52,494 nucleotides of DNA from Flavobacteriales bacterium. GTDB lineage: Bacteria; Bacteroidota; Bacteroidia; Flavobacteriales_D; Sanyastnellaceae. Within the stretch, counting starts at the first letter, position 1. Each line of letters starts with the position of its first letter. The notes beneath the pieces are model-generated. The model was not told the DNA's origin. It saw nothing but the letters and a program-made list of their open reading frames with translations, and ran no database searches. Made by a program: the position numbers and the translations under genes. The stretch is from contig JAIXWP010000113.1 in the NCBI GenBank assembly GCA_027491215.1, positions 1-52,494 on the forward strand, given 5' to 3'. Of this stretch, positions 43,835-50,853 are shown piece by piece.

Positions 43835-45025
43835 GTCATCAATAAAGGGCATCGAACCTTTGTAGCTATTCACAGCTTCCACAATTTGACGATTCAAGGA
43901 AGAAACACTTGAATCAAAATGTGATAGAATAACTTGCTCTAATCTCTCCACACCGAACTCCGTTTCTTTATCGTTTTCTGTTTCGACAAGGCCGTCCGTG
44001 TAACATACGACAATGCTATTCGGCTGCAAGACCAATTCACCTACGGCTACCTTAGGAAGTTCTTCAAACATCCCAAGACCTATGCTTCCAAGTTTTAGAA
44101 GTTGAGTGTATCGGTTTTCATCTGCAACAATTGGAGGATTATGCCCACAATTGATGTATCGCAAGTGACGTGTTTTCTTGTTGTATGTAGCTAGGAAAAG
44201 AGTGATATATTTTTCACCCATTGCACTGTGCATCACGCGATCATTCAATTCTACCACGATATCTTTTAGATCACCTTTGTGATAAGAAAAAATGGATCTA
44301 AGGTATGCTTGGAAGTTCGCCATGAGGAATGCAGCACTAACTCCTTTGCCTGATACATCAGCCATACAGAACATTACTTCATCCTCATTAAGCACCATAA
44401 AATCGTAGTAGTCGCCCCCCACTTGCTGATGTGCTTTATACACTGCACTAACTTCGTACTCCTCTGTTTTTGGTAAAGATTGCGGTAAAAGAATCGCTTG
44501 CATTTCTGCAGCAAGCTCTAGCTCTTTCTTAACACGCTCTTGGCGTAGTTTCTCTTGGCTCAGCTTTTTGTTTTCAATAGCAACTACCAATACATTGGTC
44601 AACGTTTCGATGAATCGCATGTGCTTTATCACAGGGCTGATGCGCACTTCCTGCTCTCCCTCGTCTCCGACAAGCAAATATGCAATTGGCTTATCATCTT
44701 GATGAACTGGAATTACGATATCAAATGATTCAGAGGAAGTGCCTGATAAAATCGTCAGTTCTTTTGTTTTGAAAAAAGACTCGTCTGTTACAACATTTGA
44801 GAATGTATTAGACATTCCAAACTGAAGAAGCGATGTCCAATTTTCACCCCTTGTGTACAAAATGACCTTCTCGATCATCAATTCCTCGCGAAGTACACGT
44901 TCGTATTCTGCCAAAAGTCTTTCAATAGGCAAATTCGCGTTGATGGCCTTTGTAATTTCCAAAAGCGCATTCAACTTAAAGTCGCGTTGTTTAACCTTAG
45001 CGGCTAGCCTATTGAGTTCTGCCAT
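43805..45025 (-). CDS. SpoIIE-type PP2C-family serine phosphatase with N-terminal GAF-like sensor
   Basis: The 406-residue cytoplasmic protein starts with a helical region, then a GAF-like sensor domain (about 25-160). A helix with the motif ELELAAEMQAILLPQSLP leads into the phosphatase domain. Phosphatase motifs are VGGDYYDFMVLNEDEVMFCM, ADVSGKGVSAAFLMA, INCGHNPP and VVCYTDGLVE, which carry the metal-binding Asp residues. Such enzymes usually dephosphorylate anti-sigma antagonists or similar partners; no such gene is nearby. The ATG shares its A with the TAA of the upstream LpxD-like gene (TAATG), implying coupled translation. Confidence 0.93.
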   Translation of the reverse strand: MAELNRLAAKVKQRDFKLNALLEITKAINANLPIERLLAEYERVLREELMIEKVILYTRGENWTSLLQFGMSNTFSNVVTDESFFKTKELTILSGTSSESFDIVIPVHQDDKPIAYLLVGDEGEQEVRISPVIKHMRFIETLTNVLVVAIENKKLSQEKLRQERVKKELELAAEMQAILLPQSLPKTEEYEVSAVYKAHQQVGGDYYDFMVLNEDEVMFCMADVSGKGVSAAFLMANFQAYLRSIFSYHKGDLKDIVVELNDRVMHSAMGEKYITLFLATYNKKTRHLRYINCGHNPPIVADENRYTQLLKLGSIGLGMFEELPKVAVGELVLQPNSIVVCYTDGLVETENDKETEFGVERLEQVILSHFDSSVSSLNRQIVEAVNSYKGSMPFIDDLAILSCRFF

Positions 45026-45954
45026 TATTTTAATTTTTCTATCAATCCAGGAAGGTTCCTGATGAGAGCGAGTTCACGGTATTTATGTTTTACATCTTCT
45101 GCGGGAGTGCCAAAATAGGTCTTTCCTCCTTCCAAATCTTTAGTGACACCACTTTGACCAAGTACTACTGCACCTTTTCCGATGGTCATTCCTGAAGCAA
45201 TCCCTACTTGACCCCAAACGATTACTTGGTCTTCAATTACAACACATCCTGCAATCCCGACTTGCGCAGCAAACAAGCAGTTTTTTCCAATCACCGTGTC
45301 ATGTCCAACATGCACATGATTGTCAATCTTCGTTCCTTCTCCAATACGGGTATCAGCGGTAAGACCTCTGTCAATAGCACAGCCAGCTCCAATTTCTACG
45401 TTGTCTTCAATCTCTATGCTACCACATGTATGCATTTTATCTCTTCCCGTTGGGCGGCTCTTATAGTAGAAAGCATCACCTCCAAGCACCGTATTGGCGT
45501 GTATGATGCAATTTTTTCCAATATGAATATTATCGTAGAGCACTACTCCTGGATGGATGATTGTATTTTCTCCGATAGAAATATTCGACCCCATGATTAC
45601 ACTTGGGTGAATTAAAGCTCCATCAGCTATTCTAATATCATTGCCTCTTGATGACATAGACATGTCAAAAGGAGCGAAGTGCTTATTGAGTCGATTAAAA
45701 TCACCGCAAGGGTCCTCCGAGAAAATAAGAGCCTTTCCGTCGGGGCACACTACCTTTTGATTGATGAGAACGATTGTAGCAGCGCTATTGAGCGCCTTAT
45801 CGTAATACTTCGGGTGATCAACAAATACAAGATCACCTGCTTTCACCTTGTGAATCTCATTAATGCCGAGCACTGGAAAATCAGACGGTCCTTCGAAAGT
45901 ACAGCCAATGATATCTGCTATCTGCTTCAGGGTATATCCAGATGGTAGTCTCAT
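45025..45954 (-). CDS. lpxD: UDP-3-O-acylglucosamine N-acyltransferase family protein (LpxD-like)
   Basis: The 309-residue protein has an LpxD-type N-terminal domain (VKAGDLVFVDHPKYYDKAL) followed by a left-handed beta-helix of hexapeptide repeats. The catalytic histidine lies in IDNHVHVGHDTVIG. LpxD adds the N-linked acyl chain in lipid A synthesis. Bacteroidota often carry two such genes, one with lpxC-lpxA and a second right after efp. The position here, downstream of efp on the same strand, fits the second copy, whose exact substrate is uncertain. A terminator separates it from efp. A near-match -7 box CAAATTTG lies 4 nt before the ATG. Confidence 0.88.
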   Translation of the reverse strand: MRLPSGYTLKQIADIIGCTFEGPSDFPVLGINEIHKVKAGDLVFVDHPKYYDKALNSAATIVLINQKVVCPDGKALIFSEDPCGDFNRLNKHFAPFDMSMSSRGNDIRIADGALIHPSVIMGSNISIGENTIIHPGVVLYDNIHIGKNCIIHANTVLGGDAFYYKSRPTGRDKMHTCGSIEIEDNVEIGAGCAIDRGLTADTRIGEGTKIDNHVHVGHDTVIGKNCLFAAQVGIAGCVVIEDQVIVWGQVGIASGMTIGKGAVVLGQSGVTKDLEGGKTYFGTPAEDVKHKYRELALIRNLPGLIEKLK

Positions 45955-46041
45955 GCAACAAATTTGGTGTAAGGAATTAACAAGCTAAAGAAAAGTAAAA
46001 ATGTTTAATAACCTCTGTTTGGTGAAAAGCTAGGCGCAAAA

Positions 46042-46072
46042 AAATCCCTCTAACTTTCTGTTGGAGGGATTT
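46042..46072 (-). terminator. Terminator after efp
   Basis: The stem AAATCCCTC pairs with GAGGGATTT, extended by a T-G wobble and three inner pairs, with a 5-nt loop. On the minus strand it is followed by a short T run. It lies 18 bp after the efp stop and before the LpxD-like gene. Confidence 0.8.
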
Positions 46073-46090
46073 AATATTTTAAAGAAGTGA

Positions 46091-46660
46091 TTACTTCTTG
46101 ATTCTTTCGTGGTATTGACCAGTAGTGGTATCTACTTTCACCCAGTCCTTTTCATTAATGAAGAGAGGAACACGAATTTCCACACCACAATCCAATTTTG
46201 CAGGTTTCATAGCATTTGTAGCTGTGTCACCCTTCAAACCTGGCTCCGTGTAAACAATTTCGCACTCGATGAAGTTTGGAAGATCGCATGACATTGGGGT
46301 ATCGTCTTCAGTGTTGAATAACACGATACACTTCATACCTTCTTTCAAAAACTGTGGCGCTGAAATCATTTTCTCTTCGATTCCGATTTGCTCGAAATCT
46401 TCGAGGTTCATGAAGTTGAAGCCAGCTTCATCCTTGTACAAGAATTGATATTCTCTTGTTTCGATTCTAACAACGTCGATTTTCACACCAGAATTGAAAG
46501 TGTGGTCAACGATTTTACCATTGTTAAGATTCTTAAGTTTAGTACGTACGAAAGCAGGACCTTTACCTGGTTTAACGTGAAGGAATTCCATCACTTTCCA
46601 TACGTGGCCTTCCATTTTAAAACAAAGACCATTTGAAATGTCGGCAGTAGTTGTTGCCAT
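46091..46660 (-). CDS. efp: Translation elongation factor P
   Basis: With the ATG at 46660 the protein is 189 residues, the normal EF-P length. The open frame reaches 46708, but the added 16 residues are not part of the family. Three beta-barrel domains are evident, with the loop lysine Lys33 at the tip of HVKPGKGPAFVRTKLKNL. EF-P rescues ribosomes stalled at polyproline. A variant -7 box TATCTTCG (minus strand, 46683-46690) lies 22 nt upstream. It is the only translation gene in the window. Confidence 0.96.
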   Translation of the reverse strand: MATTTADISNGLCFKMEGHVWKVMEFLHVKPGKGPAFVRTKLKNLNNGKIVDHTFNSGVKIDVVRIETREYQFLYKDEAGFNFMNLEDFEQIGIEEKMISAPQFLKEGMKCIVLFNTEDDTPMSCDLPNFIECEIVYTEPGLKGDTATNAMKPAKLDCGVEIRVPLFINEKDWVKVDTTTGQYHERIKK

Positions 46661-46713
46661 GTTTTTATCTGTTTTGGGGGTGCGAAGATAATTAAAGTCT
46701 AGGCTCAAAAAAA

Positions 46714-46739
46714 AGCCCCGCTGGAAAACCAGCGGGGCT
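46714..46739 (-). terminator. Terminator of the T9SS protein gene
   Basis: A perfect 11-bp GC-rich stem (AGCCCCGCTGG with CCAGCGGGGCT) has a 4-nt loop and a run of eight T on the minus strand. It lies 22 bp after the stop at 46762, and efp's own promoter box begins 24 bp beyond it. Confidence 0.92.
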
Positions 46740-46761
46740 CTAATTTTATAGAAGAGGTCTA

Positions 46762-48645
46762 TTAACGTACTACTAGTTGGCTAGTAACAACGCTGTTACC
46801 TGCTTGTAGAGATACGCTATAAACACCTGCGTTCAATTCGCTAACGTTTACGCTCACTTGGTTTGAACCAGCGCCACGTACACCGAAGTTGTCAGTGCTA
46901 ACGATACGTCCAGTGATGTCACGAACGATTACGTTTACGTTTGAGCTATTCAACAAGTTGAAAGAAATGTTTGCATTGTCTTGAGCTGGGTTTGGATAAA
47001 CCTGAGCAGCTACGATATCACCTGCAGAAACTTCGTTTACAGAAATCGTTGGATCAAGGTTTACACGAACTGCTGGAGTGAAATTCCATCCTGTGAACCA
47101 GTTAGAAACACCACCTGTTCCGAAAGGACCGTAGTTAACTGTACCGAAGTCATCATCATACTGGTTAGCAGCGATGTAAAGACGCTCAGTGCTTTCAAAC
47201 TTACGGATCTCAGCGATGTAAGACTTACCTGCTTCAAGAAGAGCAGCACCTGATTGGAAGAAGCTAAGGTTTGTGTACTCACCAGCAGCACCTTGGTCAA
47301 GCATAGCTTGAGTTACAGTGAATACGCCAGAGTTTGCTACTTGAGAAAGATCTTGGATGTTAGTCAATACTTCGTAGATGCTAACTTCAGCTTGAAGACC
47401 AGCGTCAGAAGCATCACCGAAAAGAACTAGCAATCCACCAGCTTGGGTTTCAGCGTTGATAGTGTAGATGTTACCGAAAGCAACGTCTTGGTCGCTGTTG
47501 AATGTACGCTGGAACAAGTCTAGGTTTGAATTGTGACCATAAGCGAATTCAGTAATATCGAATTCGTTTACACCAGAGTTACCTGATGGATCTTCGTCGT
47601 CTGGAAGAGTTACATCAACTTGGTAAGAACCAATTGCTGTAGGAAGGTTGAAAGGCTCAGTCCATACTGTATCAATTGTACCAGCCAAGATAGTTTCAGT
47701 TACTTCGTAAGTCTGACCATCAACAGCGAAAGTTACAGTTGAAGTTTGGTCAAGGTTACCAAAGTTTGCTACTTCAGCACCGAAACGTACTTCACCTGCT
47801 TGAGATGAAGGCACAGCGTGGTACTCATAAGCGTTAACGATATCACCTACCCAATTCTTACCCAATGTAAGGTCGTTGTCTGGAGTTTGGAAAACGCTAA
47901 CGTCATCGATCATCCAAGCATAGCCATAATAACCTTTCCAACGGAAACGAATCCAGATGTTTGTAACGTCACCACCTGCAAGAAGAGATGAGAAGTTGAA
48001 CACCTTTACTGTTGGGTTAGTAACTGGATCTTGAGTTTCCATAGTTGGCCATAACTCGAAACGAGCTGTACCTGGAGTAGTGTTCTCAGCAACTTCGTAA
48101 GTTGTTGGATCTGGCCAAGTAGTACCATCAGTAGAAATTTCTACTAGGCAATACTCGTTACCATCGCTTGTACCGTTATCCCACATTCTGTAAAATGTTT
48201 CAAAACGCAAGCTAAGTGAAGTTTCACCGGTAACGTCGATTGGGTTTGCAGTTTGGAACCAGCAGTTTTCTTCCCAAGTACCTGGAGTTGGTCCACCGAA
48301 TTCGTCAGAGTCAACCATCATGAAACCGTCTGCAGCAGTAGTAGAAGAAATAGCATCAATAGCCGCTGGACCATTTGGTGAAAGACCTGTTCCACATTCG
48401 AAGTTGATACCAGCGATATACTGGGTCAAGCCAGCATCAGTATTAGCATTCTGGATTACCCAGTTGTCACAGTCTGAGAAAGTGTCAGACCAAATTTCAG
48501 CACGGTTAGCATTCGCATCATAAGCCGTTGTAGTAGGCTGATTGCGATAAGGCAACTTTCCTTGAGTTGCAGGATTCTGCTTGAATTGAGCAGAAGCAAC
48601 AACTGAAGTACTAGCAGCAAGAGCAAGCAAGTAAATTTTCTTCAT
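46762..48645 (-). CDS. Secreted protein with T9SS type A sorting domain
   Basis: The 627-residue protein has a signal peptide (MKKIYLLALAASTSVVASAQ). A jelly-roll domain over about residues 50-260 follows, of the choice-of-anchor or MAM-like kind (EIWSDTFSDCDNWVIQN, WIRFRWKGYYGYAWMIDDVS). A beta-sandwich region comes next. The last 80 residues form the T9SS type A sorting domain (VYPNPAQDNANISFNL, VRDITGRIVS, GVYSVSLQAG, ending LVVR). No catalytic motif was seen. It is exported by T9SS and probably attached to the surface or released. It is a single-gene unit with a promoter upstream and a strong terminator. Confidence 0.93.
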   Translation of the reverse strand: MKKIYLLALAASTSVVASAQFKQNPATQGKLPYRNQPTTTAYDANANRAEIWSDTFSDCDNWVIQNANTDAGLTQYIAGINFECGTGLSPNGPAAIDAISSTTAADGFMMVDSDEFGGPTPGTWEENCWFQTANPIDVTGETSLSLRFETFYRMWDNGTSDGNEYCLVEISTDGTTWPDPTTYEVAENTTPGTARFELWPTMETQDPVTNPTVKVFNFSSLLAGGDVTNIWIRFRWKGYYGYAWMIDDVSVFQTPDNDLTLGKNWVGDIVNAYEYHAVPSSQAGEVRFGAEVANFGNLDQTSTVTFAVDGQTYEVTETILAGTIDTVWTEPFNLPTAIGSYQVDVTLPDDEDPSGNSGVNEFDITEFAYGHNSNLDLFQRTFNSDQDVAFGNIYTINAETQAGGLLVLFGDASDAGLQAEVSIYEVLTNIQDLSQVANSGVFTVTQAMLDQGAAGEYTNLSFFQSGAALLEAGKSYIAEIRKFESTERLYIAANQYDDDFGTVNYGPFGTGGVSNWFTGWNFTPAVRVNLDPTISVNEVSAGDIVAAQVYPNPAQDNANISFNLLNSSNVNVIVRDITGRIVSTDNFGVRGAGSNQVSVNVSELNAGVYSVSLQAGNSVVTSQLVVR

Positions 48646-48685
48646 GTTAATTTATTTTAAAACGTAATAGGTTTTGAAAAGAGGC

Positions 48686-48693
48686 CAAATATA
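48686..48693 (-). promoter_or_regulatory. -7 promoter box for the T9SS type A protein gene
   Basis: The minus strand reads TATATTTG, an exact match, 40 nt before the ATG at 48645. No -33 TTG at normal spacing was found. Confidence 0.45.
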
Positions 48694-48790
48694 AAAATTC
48701 ATTTAACCTTATCGATTCTTTAAAGAGAAATTTCGACCAATCAGCCATTTTTTTGACCGTTAGGACATAAAAAATACCATTTCATGACAA

Positions 48791-48813
48791 AAGTCCCTAC
48801 CCAAAAAAAGGGA
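48791..48813 (-). terminator. Possible weak terminator after tatC
   Basis: ATCCCT and AGGGAC on the minus strand can form a short stem with a T-rich loop, followed by TTTTG. It lies 12 bp after the tatC stop. The stem is short, so support is low. Confidence 0.3.
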
Positions 48814-48825
48814 TTACCTAATTAT

Positions 48826-49635
48826 TTAGGCCATTGCGGACTTCGATTTTGATTTCTCAACTCGTCCTGCAACATAGATACTGATCTCATAGAGGAGTAA
48901 TATTGGAAGAGAAACTAGAATCTGACTCGTAACATCTGGAGGTGTTATGATTGCAGCAACTATCAAATTCACTACAAATGCGTGTCTTCTATACTTTTTC
49001 AAAAAGGCGGAAGTCACCATTCCCAATTTTGCCAAGAAATAAATAAGGATGGGCAGCTGAAACATAAGCCCAGTGCCTAAAACAAGACTAGTAGTAAGTT
49101 TGAGATATGACAATACAGTAGATTGCACTTGTACATCTCCGAACTGGAAATTTCCTAAGAATTGAATAGACAAAGGAGCCAATATGAAGTATCCAAATAG
49201 CACTCCAGTGAAAAAAAGTAGCGATACAAAAAAGACGATTCCATTGACCGAGCTGATCTCTTTTTTATTGAGACCCGGTTTAATAAAACACCAGAGCTGA
49301 TAAATGATCCAAGGAAAAGCAACGACGATGCCACCCACTATACAAACCAATAAATATGCGGAGAAATTACCTCCCATGGTAGTACTCTGAAGGGAGAAGT
49401 TCATTTCCTTGAAACACAATTTATCTCCTAAACCAAGAAAATCGGAGAGTTCGCACCACATGCGATAAGAAACGAAGTCGATGCGGCGAGGGCCCATTAT
49501 TACTTCTTCAATAATGAACTGATCGAAAGATACTACCACAACGATACCGACGACCACTCCAAGAACCGCACGAAACAAGCGTTTGCGCAACTCCTCTAAG
49601 TGTTCTAAAAAAGACATATCCTTCGTCTCACTCAT
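48826..49635 (-). CDS. tatC: Sec-independent (Tat) protein translocase subunit TatC
   Basis: The 269-residue protein opens with the TatC signature MSFLEHLEELRKRLFRAVLG. It has about six helices, with a periplasmic loop enlarged around residues 45-90, and the family segment FPWIIYQLWCFIKPGLNKKE. TatC binds twin-arginine signal peptides and forms the core of the Tat translocase. ActB in this window carries a Tat-like motif and is a plausible client. It follows kdsD by 12 bp. No tatA is adjacent. Confidence 0.96.
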   Translation of the reverse strand: MSETKDMSFLEHLEELRKRLFRAVLGVVVGIVVVVSFDQFIIEEVIMGPRRIDFVSYRMWCELSDFLGLGDKLCFKEMNFSLQSTTMGGNFSAYLLVCIVGGIVVAFPWIIYQLWCFIKPGLNKKEISSVNGIVFFVSLLFFTGVLFGYFILAPLSIQFLGNFQFGDVQVQSTVLSYLKLTTSLVLGTGLMFQLPILIYFLAKLGMVTSAFLKKYRRHAFVVNLIVAAIITPPDVTSQILVSLPILLLYEISIYVAGRVEKSKSKSAMA

Positions 49636-49647
49636 GATCTTTTCTCA

Positions 49648-50613
49648 CTAAAAAATTCCTTCCTTCAGAATATCATGAAGGTGAATGATTCCTTTGTACT
49701 TATCGTTTTTGATAACTACCACTTGGGTAATATTGAAACTTTCCATCATGTGGAAAGCCTCTACAGCTAGTGCATTTGCATCAACTGTCTTTGGCGATTT
49801 TGCCATGATATCTTTTGCCGTAATTTTTCCAATATTGGTACTCTTTTCAAGCATTCTTCGGATGTCACCATCAGTTACAATTCCTTTCAGTTGACCTTTT
49901 TCCAATACAGCTACTGCTCCTGCTCTTCCTCTTGAGATTGCAATAATGACCTCTTTGATTGGAGTGTCTGCCGACACTTCTCGCTTCTCGTCAGTATTGA
50001 GAATATCTCCGACTTTGGTGTAAAGCTTTTTACCTAAAGCACCACCTGGGTGGTACTTCGCAAAGTCTTGAGAGCTAAAGCCGCGTTGTTCCATTAATGC
50101 CACTGCAACCGCATCACCCATCGCTAATTGCGCTGTTGTGCTAGAGGTTGGAGCTAAATTATTTGGACAAGCCTCTTTCTCGATTGGGGTTTTCAGAATC
50201 AAATCACTGTGCTTGGCTAAAAATCCATTTTGATTAGCCACCATACCGATGAGCGTATTGCCCATACTTTTTACCAATGGAACTAATACTTTGATTTCAG
50301 GAGAGTCTCCACTTTTCGAGATGCAGAGCACCATGTCAGATTTCTGGACATTGCCTAAATCACCATGGATTGCATCGGCAGCATGCATGAAAACTGCAGG
50401 CTGGCCAGTGCTATTGTATGTTGCTACAAGCTTTTGTGCAATGTTGGCGCTTTTGCCAATTCCTGTGATTACCAAACGACCTTTCGATTTCAAAATCGCC
50501 TTAACGACTTTTTCAAAAGATGCGTCGATTTGATTCTCCAATGCAGCTATTGTTTCCGCTTCTATGCGAATGGTGCGCTTCGCCGCTTCGATTATGTCAT
50601 TTCTTTTTTTCAC
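49648..50613 (-). CDS. kdsD: Arabinose-5-phosphate isomerase (KpsF/GutQ family)
   Basis: The 321-residue enzyme has an N-terminal SIS domain (VITGIGKSANIAQKLVATYN, CISKSGDSPEIKVLVP, NLAPTSSTTAQLAMGDAVAV) and two C-terminal CBS domains (GIVTDGDIRRML and GIIHLHDILKEG). It interconverts ribulose-5-phosphate and arabinose-5-phosphate, the first step towards Kdo for LPS. The start is GTG at 50613; no in-frame ATG lies near it. A near-match box CATCTTTG (50622-50629, minus strand) is 8 nt upstream. It forms an operon with tatC and diverges from recQ. Confidence 0.95.
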   Translation of the reverse strand: MKKRNDIIEAAKRTIRIEAETIAALENQIDASFEKVVKAILKSKGRLVITGIGKSANIAQKLVATYNSTGQPAVFMHAADAIHGDLGNVQKSDMVLCISKSGDSPEIKVLVPLVKSMGNTLIGMVANQNGFLAKHSDLILKTPIEKEACPNNLAPTSSTTAQLAMGDAVAVALMEQRGFSSQDFAKYHPGGALGKKLYTKVGDILNTDEKREVSADTPIKEVIIAISRGRAGAVAVLEKGQLKGIVTDGDIRRMLEKSTNIGKITAKDIMAKSPKTVDANALAVEAFHMMESFNITQVVVIKNDKYKGIIHLHDILKEGIF

Positions 50614-50853
50614 CTTGGGCGCAAAGATGCGACAAACATACTTATTCGCATATATTCTTGTAAAAAGGAATAAAATATACCTTGTAAAAAAGTTTGTAAC
50701 CTCGTTCCTTCGTGGTTATATTCGCGTTCCTTTAGAAAAAAGCAACGTGCTCTTTCGAAAAGGAAAGTCCTTCAGATGAAATCATTCTAAACGTTTAAGG
50801 TATCGACAAGAAATTTACCTATATTTAAAAACGTTACAGTAAAGTAATTCGAA
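50614..50853. other. Divergent intergenic region between kdsD and recQ
   Basis: This 240-bp AT-rich gap is the longest non-coding stretch. It holds the kdsD -7-like box at its left end. It also has a 10-bp direct repeat, CTTGTAAAAA, at 50657-50666 and 50681-50690, 24 bp apart, each preceded by TATA. A TATATTTA element (50819-50826) may serve recQ but has one mismatch. No RNA gene or hairpin terminator was seen. Confidence 0.4.

Noticed and set aside
45208-45615. A 135-codon plus-strand frame opposite the LpxD-like gene
   Set aside because: It mirrors the hexapeptide repeats of the real gene and has no independent support.
46661-46708. Longer efp start at 46708
   Set aside because: The extension is outside the EF-P family and contains the likely promoter box; the ATG at 46660 gives the standard length.
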